Assembly (NCBI GenBank): GCA_021199405.1 | Contig: JAJQID010000190.1 | Span: forward strand, 1 to 22,196 | Reading direction: 5' to 3' | Length of the DNA: 22,196 nt | DNA from: Lachnospiraceae bacterium | GTDB taxonomy: Bacteria; Bacillota; Clostridia; Lachnospirales; Lachnospiraceae | Shown: one piece after another, positions 1 through 6,433 of the stretch | Layout: each line of letters begins with the position of its first letter | Position numbering within the stretch: position 1 is the first letter of the stretch | Program-made: the position numbers and the translations under genes | The notes under the pieces: generated by a model | Told to the model about the DNA's origin: nothing | The model's input: only the letters and a program-made list of their open reading frames with translations | Databases searched by the model: none

Positions 1-1707
1 GCCATCATCTGCTGAATAAATCACCGCCTCCGAAGCGTCCCGGTCAACAGCCGCCGCCACCCTTCCGTCTGCTGATACTGAAATTACTGTGGCGATCTCC
101 CCCGTCCAGATGGTTTCCTGCCTTTCCAGATCATACAGTGCAACACCCTCCGCTCCTGCGTATAAAACCTGTGTTTCACTGACAAATACCGCATCGGACA
201 AAGCAGATTCCTGAACTGGAAGAACCGAAATCTGCTGCAGATCCTCCAGCCGATATACCGCCATTTCATAGGCATATACCACTGCCAGATATGTACCGTT
301 TGGTGACGCCGCAATATGGAACGGAGCTCCGGGAAGCTCCAGCGCATCCACCGCCTTAAATCCATCTGACAGATCATATACGCCCAAGGCACTGGTCAGC
401 GCATACTGTGCCTGTGCCGTCACCGCTGCCTCAAAAATACTGTTTTCCGAAGGAATCGCGGACAAAGCCAGAGAAACCGCCTCCGATACATCTCCCTCCG
501 CCAGGGCATTGGCGGAATACTCTGCCAGTGTCAAAGCATTTTCCCTCTGCTGAAGCTGTCTTTGTCCTATAAAGGTAAGTGTGCCGCCAGCCAGAAACAG
601 CACCGCCAAAGAAACCGCACAGGCGATTTCTCTCCTCTTACGGTGAATTACACGCCGATCCATTTTGTGAAGTGACCGGAACGCATCCAGCATTTCCTGG
701 GCCGTCTGATATCTCTCGTCCGCCTGAGGCGCCATGGCCTTTGCGATAATCGCCGCCACAGCAGGACTGCATATATCCGCACCCAGAGCTTCCACCTGCA
801 GGGCGTTCTGCGGCGGTTTTTTCCCGGAAATCAGATGATACAGGGTGGCGCCCAGACAATAAATATCAGAGCGTACATCCAGCAGAACCTCCTCTTCTTC
901 GTATATATCCGTCTTTTTTTCATATTCGCGGCTGCCGGCCGGTATCCCATTTCCGGTTCTCACTCTGCCGCTCTCCGCCGACATTTCATCTTTCTGCGTC
1001 AGCGCTGTTCCATTATCCGCCAGCGTTCCATCGGTCTGCGTCGCATCCTCATCCACCAGTGTCGCGTCCCCCGCCGGTATTGCTTTTTCTTCGTTCTTCC
1101 GCTTTTCCGACTTGTGGGAATGAGTGGTGGTAAAACCGGTAATAGACAATCCCTGACTTGCCAGATAATCCGCTCCATAGTGTTCCGGGGAAGCGTAACC
1201 TCTGCTGAAGCCCACCTTCTCCGTACCATTCTCTCCCAAAGCCAGCGCAATATTGTAATCAATCAGACAGATATTTCCATTGGTGCGCAGCATAATATTG
1301 GCAGGCTTAATATCCCCATGTAAAATACCGTGAGGCGGCCGACTGTGCAGATAACACAACGCCTCCAGCAGCTGACAGGCCCAGTGAATCACCTGCGGCT
1401 GAGAGACAGCCTCTCCTCTGGCCAGCAGCTTGTCCATGCTCTCCCCATCAATAAAGTCCATGACTGTGTAAACAACGCCATCCTCCTCCACAAAGTCATA
1501 CACCTGAGGAATATAAGTATGGCTCAGATCCTTGAGCATGTCCACTTCCCGCCGAAGAGTCGCTTCCGGCGTACTCAGCTTTCTTTTGTCCGCCTTTAAT
1601 ACAATCTGCTTATGCAGTCGAATATGCCAGCCAAGGTACGCGATACCTCCGCCGCCAGAACCCAATTTGCGATCAATCTCATACATTCCCGCGATCACAT
1701 GAGACAT
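1..1707 (-). CDS. Transmembrane Ser/Thr protein kinase with beta-propeller-like C-terminus (3' end outside window)
   Basis: Probable writer of a Ser/Thr phospho-signalling set whose FHA reader and PP2C eraser close the nearby pilus operon. 569 codons are visible, without a stop. In order: glycine loop LGSGGGG (15-21); ATP-binding lysine in VLK (K38); helix-C glutamate (E54); catalytic loop HGDIKPAN (130-137), with HGD in place of HRD; DYN (150-152) in place of DFG; GYASPE (170-175); SDIY (D281); one membrane segment at about 361-381; then an exported region with WD40/beta-propeller character from about 430. The 105 residues between SPE and D281 are far longer than usual and hold four T-x-x-D motifs at T216, T223, T228 and T237. 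The ATG at 1707 follows a G-rich Shine-Dalgarno (AGGGGGG). A conserved promoter at 2058-2092 drives this operon. The kinase fold is clear. The ligand, the substrate and full activity with HGD/DYN are unknown. Confidence 0.93.
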   Translation of the reverse strand, partial: MSHVIAGMYEIDRKLGSGGGGIAYLGWHIRLHKQIVLKADKRKLSTPEATLRREVDMLKDLSHTYIPQVYDFVEEDGVVYTVMDFIDGESMDKLLARGEAVSQPQVIHWACQLLEALCYLHSRPPHGILHGDIKPANIMLRTNGNICLIDYNIALALGENGTEKVGFSRGYASPEHYGADYLASQGLSITGFTTTHSHKSEKRKNEEKAIPAGDATLVDEDATQTDGTLADNGTALTQKDEMSAESGRVRTGNGIPAGSREYEKKTDIYEEEEVLLDVRSDIYCLGATLYHLISGKKPPQNALQVEALGADICSPAVAAIIAKAMAPQADERYQTAQEMLDAFRSLHKMDRRVIHRKRREIACAVSLAVLFLAGGTLTFIGQRQLQQRENALTLAEYSANALAEGDVSEAVSLALSAIPSENSIFEAAVTAQAQYALTSALGVYDLSDGFKAVDALELPGAPFHIAASPNGTYLAVVYAYEMAVYRLEDLQQISVLPVQESALSDAVFVSETQVLYAGAEGVALYDLERQETIWTGEIATVISVSADGRVAAAVDRDASEAVIYSADDG

Positions 1708-1725
1708 GTACTGTTCCCCCCTGCT

Positions 1726-1809
1726 TTATCCGGTTTCCTGCTTCTGTCCGGGTTTCCCCGCAGCCTTTTCGTCACGGATATTGTTTTCACCAGATGAATT
1801 TATCACCAT
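1726..1809 (-). CDS. Possible 27-aa ORF between small membrane protein and kinase
   Basis: The start ATG overlaps the stop of the upstream 55-aa gene (TGATG) and the stop lies 18 nt before the kinase ATG, an arrangement typical of translational coupling. A GGGGAG and a CAGGA precede the start. The predicted peptide is hydrophilic, rich in Lys, Glu and Gly, with no membrane segment or known motif. It may only be a leader that couples kinase translation to the upstream gene, or chance. Confidence 0.25.
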   Translation of the reverse strand: MVINSSGENNIRDEKAAGKPGQKQETG

Positions 1810-1976
1810 CAGTCCTGCGGCTCCCCGTATTCCCGCTCCAGCTTTCTGTTCAGCCTTCTTCCTCCGATCTGAAAGCCAATCAAACATACCACCGCCATAA
1901 ACACCGCCAGAGCCATCAGGGCGATGCCTACATACACCAATAATTCACTGTTGTTTAAACCGGAAACATTCAGCAT
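1809..1976 (-). CDS. 55-aa single-pass membrane protein, first gene of the kinase operon
   Basis: No assigned function. The 55-residue product has a short polar N-terminus, one hydrophobic helix at about residues 12-36, and a basic then mixed-charge tail (GRRLNRKLEREYGE) that should be cytoplasmic by the positive-inside rule. The ATG at 1976 is preceded by GAGG about 9 nt upstream, and a strong promoter lies about 80 nt upstream. It is the first gene after the promoter shared with the pilus operon and sits upstream of the kinase on the same strand, so a role as kinase partner or envelope anchor is a reasonable guess. The regular codon pattern, hydrophobic-then-charged layout and operon position argue that it is real. 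Confidence 0.6.
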   Translation of the reverse strand: MLNVSGLNNSELLVYVGIALMALAVFMAVVCLIGFQIGGRRLNRKLEREYGEPQD

Positions 1977-2057
1977 ATCTGTTTACCTCACAAAGCCATT
2001 TTAATTCCCGCAAAATTTCAGGCAGTCATAGAAAAGATCAGCACTGTTTTTTATTTC

Positions 2058-2092
2058 ATTATACATACTATGGATGTAAAAAATCAACTATA
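2058..2092 (-). promoter_or_regulatory. Conserved promoter of the kinase operon (copy A)
   Basis: Read on the minus strand it has -35 TTGATT (2087-2082), an 18-bp spacer and -10 TATAAT (2063-2058), giving a start site near 2051 and a leader of about 75 nt before the ATG at 1976. The 35-bp block matches 18682-18716, in front of the pilus operon, at 32 positions; the three differences are transitions. The spacer is as conserved as the boxes, which suggests a regulator reads it. In this copy the spacer region contains TACAT-N7-ATGTA. Confidence 0.8.
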
Positions 2093-2118
2093 GAATCAAA
2101 TATTTTGTGATTATCCTT

Positions 2119-2142
2119 TATTCCGCAATCAGAATCGGAATA
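2119..2142. promoter_or_regulatory. Inverted repeat upstream of the kinase-operon promoter
   Basis: TATTCCG, 10 nt, CGGAATA: a perfect 7-bp dyad between the stop of the membrane protein gene (2154) and the -35 box (2082-2087). It could be an operator or a weak stem for the end of the upstream transcript. No T-run follows it in the minus-strand transcript, so a standard terminator is unlikely. Confidence 0.35.
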
Positions 2143-2153
2143 TAATTAAGCAT

Positions 2154-3665
2154 TCAGCCCTTCACTCGAAAATATCCCATTTCCTCATCCTCAGAAATCA
2201 GAGTAAACTCCTCCGGATGGCTGAGAAGATATACATATAACGGTCTGCTTTTCAGGACCAGCAGCGCGTCAAACTGATATTTTCCCATCAGCGCCTCCAC
2301 ATCCACAATTTCTTCCTCCGTCTCTTCGCTTCGCTGCTGCAGAAAAAGGAGAGAGAAAGCATCCTCCAGAATATGCTCCGTCGAATACACATCCGCTCTG
2401 GAATCTATAAACACTTCCACGTCATGATAAATCAGCGTCTCCCCCGTATTGTAATCGTTAAAAAGCCGCTGCGGCTGATCCTGTTGTATAGCCTCTATCA
2501 TTTTCTCCGAAACCACTGTAGATATCACTTCCCCGCCGTTCAACGTCCGACCGATCAGATAAATACTGTTTTCCATCAAAAGCAGCAGAATGATCCCGCA
2601 CACACAGACCGCGATTTTTTCCGTATGCTTCCGTATTTCTCCGTTTTTCATCTCAGGCAGATACGGAAACGCATAAAACGGAGCAGCAATATACCAGAGC
2701 ATGATAAATCGAACGCTTCTGAAAAAAAGATAAAGAAAAAATCCCATCATAATAACGTCCAGCAGCCGGATATCTCTTTTTTCTGTAAAAAAGCCGATGC
2801 TCATCAGTACAATCGGCAGGAAGTAAAACAGCAGCGCTCCCGCATTTTTCACATCCGGAGCCTGCCACTCGCTGATTACACTCAGCATAAAATCATCCAG
2901 CATATTTGTGTATGGATAGACAAGCATTCGCATCCCAAATGGATTTAGTGCCACTGCTCCCATTGTAAATGCGGAGACCACCGCCAGCCTTTTTATGCCG
3001 GATCGGGACATTCTCTCAGCCCTGACCCTGCCGCATTGAAAATGGAGTACCGAAATTCCCAGGAACAGAAAACAAAGAAGATAAGACAAATTGGAGGAGC
3101 CTCCGTGCAGATTGCTCCAAAGACTGGCCAGAAACGGCAAAAGATAAATTTTACGGTCCTTGGGGTTCTCATAAAAGCCATACAGAATCTTCAGCTCTGC
3201 CGCCAGAAGAAAAAAGCTGAAAATATGCGGTCTTCCATAAAAAAAGCTGCTCTCTGTAACCGCAAGAAAAATAAAAAAGGAACCGCCGAGCAGGAAATTT
3301 CTCCTCATATTGTCCCTTGCCGTCCAGAAAAGAAATATAACCATAAAAACTGCACAAAAAAGAGACATCAGATAAATACCTGTTTCCCCGCATAACGCAT
3401 AAACAATATAAAAAATCACCTCGGACAGCCACTCATGAGCGGTCCAGGACAGTTCCCGCTCCTTCCCAATCCAGGAGAAAATATCTGTATCCGGAACCCT
3501 CCCATTCTCAACAATCCATTCGCCCGCCTTGATATGCCACCAGAAATCATTCCCACTGATTCCATCGGAAAAGCAGTAAAATAAAACAGTGACCGAAATT
3601 CCAAGGAAAAAAAACAGAAGCTGAGGAGAAAAGTTTTCATTTTTCATTTTTACTGTAAACCGCAA
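2154..3665 (-). CDS. Polytopic membrane protein, GT-C glycosyltransferase-like
   Basis: About 503 residues with roughly ten hydrophobic helices. The first external loop has the pattern of uncharacterised GT-C-like membrane proteins: DFWWHIKAGEWI (D40, H44), then VPDTDIFSW (D61), then TAHEWL (H77-E78). The C-terminus carries a soluble segment with YNTGETLIYH, FIDSRADVY and FDALLV, also typical of that group. GT-C enzymes transfer sugars from polyprenyl-phosphate donors outside the membrane; the substrate here is unknown. The start used is a TTG (3665-3663) with GGTGGAG 4 nt upstream, overlapping the previous gene by 29 nt; an in-frame ATG at 3647 has no good Shine-Dalgarno. It forms a two-gene unit with the upstream GT-C protein. 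Confidence 0.75.
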   Translation of the reverse strand: MRFTVKMKNENFSPQLLFFFLGISVTVLFYCFSDGISGNDFWWHIKAGEWIVENGRVPDTDIFSWIGKERELSWTAHEWLSEVIFYIVYALCGETGIYLMSLFCAVFMVIFLFWTARDNMRRNFLLGGSFFIFLAVTESSFFYGRPHIFSFFLLAAELKILYGFYENPKDRKIYLLPFLASLWSNLHGGSSNLSYLLCFLFLGISVLHFQCGRVRAERMSRSGIKRLAVVSAFTMGAVALNPFGMRMLVYPYTNMLDDFMLSVISEWQAPDVKNAGALLFYFLPIVLMSIGFFTEKRDIRLLDVIMMGFFLYLFFRSVRFIMLWYIAAPFYAFPYLPEMKNGEIRKHTEKIAVCVCGIILLLLMENSIYLIGRTLNGGEVISTVVSEKMIEAIQQDQPQRLFNDYNTGETLIYHDVEVFIDSRADVYSTEHILEDAFSLLFLQQRSEETEEEIVDVEALMGKYQFDALLVLKSRPLYVYLLSHPEEFTLISEDEEMGYFRVKG

Positions 3666-5106
3666 AATTCTCCACCTTATCCGTTTTTATATAATAATTT
3701 TTGATATAATGTATCAGCTCCAGATGCTCCTGCGAAAGAGCCGACGTTTCATCCTCCGCCACCAGATACAAAGTATCCTGCCTGTCCGCCAGCAGTTCAT
3801 CAACGCTCTTCGTCCCCACATTTCCAACCAGAAGCATATCAAAATCCTTATGATAATGATCAATCGGTATCATATACAGCGCAGCGCTGGCATCCGCGAT
3901 CAGCACACTTTTTCCCTGCTTTTCCTGTTCCAATATGTACCTCTCCACCTCAAGGATCATTTCCTCCCGGGATTCCTGCACCGGAATTTTCTCAAAGTGC
4001 GCAAGACTGCACAGCTTATCATCCGCAACATTCAACCATGCGGCCAGAAGGGACAGAATGGACATGCCGGATATGGTCAGAATACAGACGATTCGCTGCC
4101 AGAATCGTTGTATTTTTATCTCAAAACAGCAAAAGAAACATATGATAAATGGCACCATGGCAGGGTACATATGGGATGCGTCACAGAGAGGATAAGCCAC
4201 CGTCAGTCCACCGATACTCAGAATCAGCAGCCGGATATGAAGCCTTCTGCCCACCCTTGTTTTATTCCCGATTATGGCACGAACAGAAAAAAAGATTGTC
4301 ATAACCGGGAACAGGCCGATCAGCAAATTGATAAAAGAGGTGCTGATATATTCCGTCCAGCGAAAGCGATTGGAAAATGAGGAAATTCCCAGCACTGCAT
4401 AATCTGTAAAATCAGTCCATATACCGGAGGCAAGGAGCCAGATACAAAATATACTGCCCGGCAACAGCGAGCATATCAACTGTATCAAAGCTTCCCTTCT
4501 ACCCTTCCTTTTGAACATCTGCCGCAGCACCAGTGCCCCATTGATTAACAGAAAAATCATCCCCGTGCTTTGCTTGATCAGCGGAATCAGACCATACAGA
4601 ACCCCCGTAAAAACAGGAAAGCTCGCTGACGTTTCTTTTTCCTGAGCGTATTCCAGCCGCATAAGTACAAGAATGATAAAAAGATTCAGCTGATTATAGT
4701 CGTAAATCCAGACCATGGAATAATAACCCAGGACAAGCCCCACAACTACAAACGCGGCCGTCCAGCTTCCGCTGATTCTGCAGCATAACTCATACAGAAG
4801 ACCAGATACCGCCATCCCAAGGAGGAAGCCCAAAATCCGGAAATTTAGCATACCGTCCCCGGCCACTTTCAGAAACGCAGCCGCGATATACGCCGATAAT
4901 GGTGTCTGAAGCATGTTAAAATCCCGATAGGGAAGCCTTCCTTTTAAAATATTTGCAGCAAAATTGTAATTCCAGATTTCGTCCCCGTTTCCCAGCGGAA
5001 CGAAAAAAATGGTCAGAAGACTGATTCCAAATATCAGAAAAGGAAAAAAGAAGCACACCTTCTCTGCCGTGATATTTTTCTTTTGGGAATCTCTGGCCTC
5101 TACCAT
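3637..5106 (-). CDS. Polytopic membrane protein, GT39/ArnT-like glycosyltransferase family
   Basis: 489 residues, about ten transmembrane helices. After the first helix come GDEIWNY (D42-E43) and LPYRDFNMLQTPL (D62), the signature of PMT/ArnT-type GT-C transferases, whose acidic first-loop residues are catalytic. The C-terminal part ends in a soluble domain with an alpha/beta pattern. The ATG at 5106 has GGAGG 10 nt upstream. It overlaps the next gene by 29 nt, so the pair is probably translated together. Position between the pilus genes and the kinase operon suggests glycosylation of pilins or an envelope polymer, but nothing in the sequence names the acceptor. Confidence 0.78.
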   Translation of the reverse strand: MVEARDSQKKNITAEKVCFFFPFLIFGISLLTIFFVPLGNGDEIWNYNFAANILKGRLPYRDFNMLQTPLSAYIAAAFLKVAGDGMLNFRILGFLLGMAVSGLLYELCCRISGSWTAAFVVVGLVLGYYSMVWIYDYNQLNLFIILVLMRLEYAQEKETSASFPVFTGVLYGLIPLIKQSTGMIFLLINGALVLRQMFKRKGRREALIQLICSLLPGSIFCIWLLASGIWTDFTDYAVLGISSFSNRFRWTEYISTSFINLLIGLFPVMTIFFSVRAIIGNKTRVGRRLHIRLLILSIGGLTVAYPLCDASHMYPAMVPFIICFFCCFEIKIQRFWQRIVCILTISGMSILSLLAAWLNVADDKLCSLAHFEKIPVQESREEMILEVERYILEQEKQGKSVLIADASAALYMIPIDHYHKDFDMLLVGNVGTKSVDELLADRQDTLYLVAEDETSALSQEHLELIHYIKNYYIKTDKVENFAVYSKNEK

Positions 5107-5135
5107 TGACGAAAATCCTCCGACAGTTTTATAAT
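5106..5135 (+). promoter_or_regulatory. Promoter of the orphan prepilin peptidase N-domain gene
   Basis: TTGACG (5106-5111), an 18-bp spacer and TATAAT (5130-5135) are followed by the Shine-Dalgarno GGGAGG (about 5152-5157) and the ATG at 5163. The -35 box overlaps the start codon of the divergent membrane-protein gene. An imperfect palindrome ATAATA-N4-TATTAT (5131-5146) covers the -10 and start-site region and could be an operator. Confidence 0.55.
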
Positions 5136-5162
5136 ACGTTTATTATGTTACGGGAGGCGATC

Positions 5163-5624
5163 ATGAATCCATCTGACCTTATCATCCTGCTGATATGCAG
5201 CGGCGTCTTTGGCGCTGTGATCGGTGCCTACTTCGGCACCATCGAATATCGTATCCGAACCGGCGGCAAACTGATCTCCTCCAGGTGCTTCTGCCCTGTA
5301 TGTGGACACGAGCTTTCCCTGCTTCATCAGATTCCGGTGATCAGCTGGATTGCTCTCAAAGGCCGATGCCATTACTGCCAGTCTCCTATTTCCATCCGTT
5401 ATCCCTTATCCGAGGGAGGATTCACCCTGTACTACGTAACCGCTTTCCTCTTCCTGTACCACAATCCTTTATCTCTCATGATCGCCTGGTACCTTTTCAC
5501 CGCACTCCTACTGTTTATTCGCTGCCACGGCCACTGGAAAGCATTTGCCAGGGGCGCCCTGATCATGCTTTTTTTTCATTTGATCTTCTGTCCCCTGATT
5601 GCAGTCATTCTGGTAACTGCCTGA
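5163..5624 (+). CDS. Stand-alone prepilin peptidase N-terminal domain (A24 N-terminal, CxxC...CxxC)
   Basis: 153 residues. An N-terminal membrane helix (6-27) is followed by the cytoplasmic domain normally fused to the front of bacterial type IV prepilin peptidases (PilD type, Pfam A24_N_bact): CPVC (C44, C47), HQIPVISWI, GRCHYC (C69, C72), PISIRYPLSE. In PilD enzymes this zinc-binding region is linked to N-methylation of the mature pilin. Two further helices follow, but the aspartates of the A24 protease are absent: the first catalytic Asp would fall near IRCHGHW and no GxGD motif occurs. The A24 core is encoded separately at 9241-9897. An in-frame upstream ATG at 5106 is rejected because the Shine-Dalgarno (GGGAGG) sits directly before 5163. 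The gene is divergent from the GT-C pair and convergent with the phosphatase gene. Confidence 0.85.
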   Translation: MNPSDLIILLICSGVFGAVIGAYFGTIEYRIRTGGKLISSRCFCPVCGHELSLLHQIPVISWIALKGRCHYCQSPISIRYPLSEGGFTLYYVTAFLFLYHNPLSLMIAWYLFTALLLFIRCHGHWKAFARGALIMLFFHLIFCPLIAVILVTA

Positions 5625-5642
5625 TAAATTTCCATCCATTTC

Positions 5643-5658
5643 CGGTGTGAAAACACTG
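5643..5658 (+). terminator. Small hairpin between converging genes
   Basis: CGGTGT-GAAA-ACACTG forms a 6-bp stem with one G-U pair and a GNRA loop, in the 47-nt gap between the stops of the orphan prepilin peptidase domain and the phosphatase. In the minus-strand RNA the G-U becomes an A-C mismatch. No T-run follows, so it is a weak terminator candidate at best. Confidence 0.2.
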
Positions 5659-5671
5659 TCATTTACACATA

Positions 5672-6433
5672 TCATCTTCCTCTTCCGTTCTGTTTATAAT
5701 ACAGAACGGCGCAGGACACATTGTCTCTTTCTCCCCTCTCTATAACCCTTGCTGTCAGCTTACGGCACTCCCGTTCCATTTCCTTATCCTTTCTGGCATT
5801 CTTCAGCCCCACAGCATCTTCGTCCGTCAGCAGCTTATAGAGGCCGTCCGAACCGATCACATACAGATCGCCATCCAGAATATCACCGCTGAACTTACTG
5901 ATCCACAAATCCTGTTTTTTCCCAATGTAATTGGCCAGAAAGCTGCGTATTCTTCCTTCGTTTTCCCTTGTGGTCACTTCATCATGCGTTAACTGAACAA
6001 GCCGGTCACCGCGACAATATATGCGGCTGTCACCGGCGTGAAATACGTAATACTTCCTGTCAATTCCCAGAAAAAGAGAGAGTGTGCATCCAATATCCAT
6101 ACTGTATTTCGCCTTATATTGAAAAACCAGCTCGTTCAGCTCCCTCACAGTCAGTTCCAGATCCTGAACCAGCTCCTGCGTCCGGATATCGGAGGGATGG
6201 TCGTTTATTATCCCCTGAAACCACCTTCTGAGTCCCTCCACCACCATTTCGGACGATATCTCACTGTTTAACAGGCTGCCGATTCCATCGCAAACACAGC
6301 CCAAAGCAATGCTCCGGTCTCCAATCATCGCCTTGCAGCACAATGCCCGATCCTGATTTTTATTTCTCACAGCTCCCTTGTCTGTGACACAACCGATCAA
6401 TATATTTTGGGGAACTTTCTTTTTTTTCAGCAT
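5672..6433 (-). CDS. PP2C-family Ser/Thr protein phosphatase
   Basis: 253 residues, the expected size for a bacterial single-domain PPM/PP2C phosphatase. The metal-binding set is intact: NKNQD (D28), CDGIG (D49-G50, usually DGMGG), HAGDSRIY (D135), GSDGLY (D196-G197) and RGERDNVS (D237-N238). No membrane segment, so cytoplasmic. The start ATG overlaps the stop of the FHA gene (ATGCTGA), so the two are translationally coupled. It is the last gene of the pilus operon. By family it should remove phosphate from Ser/Thr; the encoded transmembrane kinase and the FHA protein are the obvious partners, by inference. Its gene ends head-on 47 nt from the orphan prepilin peptidase domain gene. Confidence 0.93.
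   Translation of the reverse strand: MLKKKKVPQNILIGCVTDKGAVRNKNQDRALCCKAMIGDRSIALGCVCDGIGSLLNSEISSEMVVEGLRRWFQGIINDHPSDIRTQELVQDLELTVRELNELVFQYKAKYSMDIGCTLSLFLGIDRKYYVFHAGDSRIYCRGDRLVQLTHDEVTTRENEGRIRSFLANYIGKKQDLWISKFSGDILDGDLYVIGSDGLYKLLTDEDAVGLKNARKDKEMERECRKLTARVIERGERDNVSCAVLYYKQNGRGR

Noticed and set aside
835..1323. 162-aa plus-strand ORF over the kinase
   Set aside because: It is antisense to a well-supported kinase frame with all key motifs, has no ribosome site and no recognisable domain.
5106..5162. N-terminal extension of the orphan prepilin peptidase domain to the ATG at 5106
   Set aside because: The extension would contain the promoter -10 and the Shine-Dalgarno, and the domain starts naturally at 5163.
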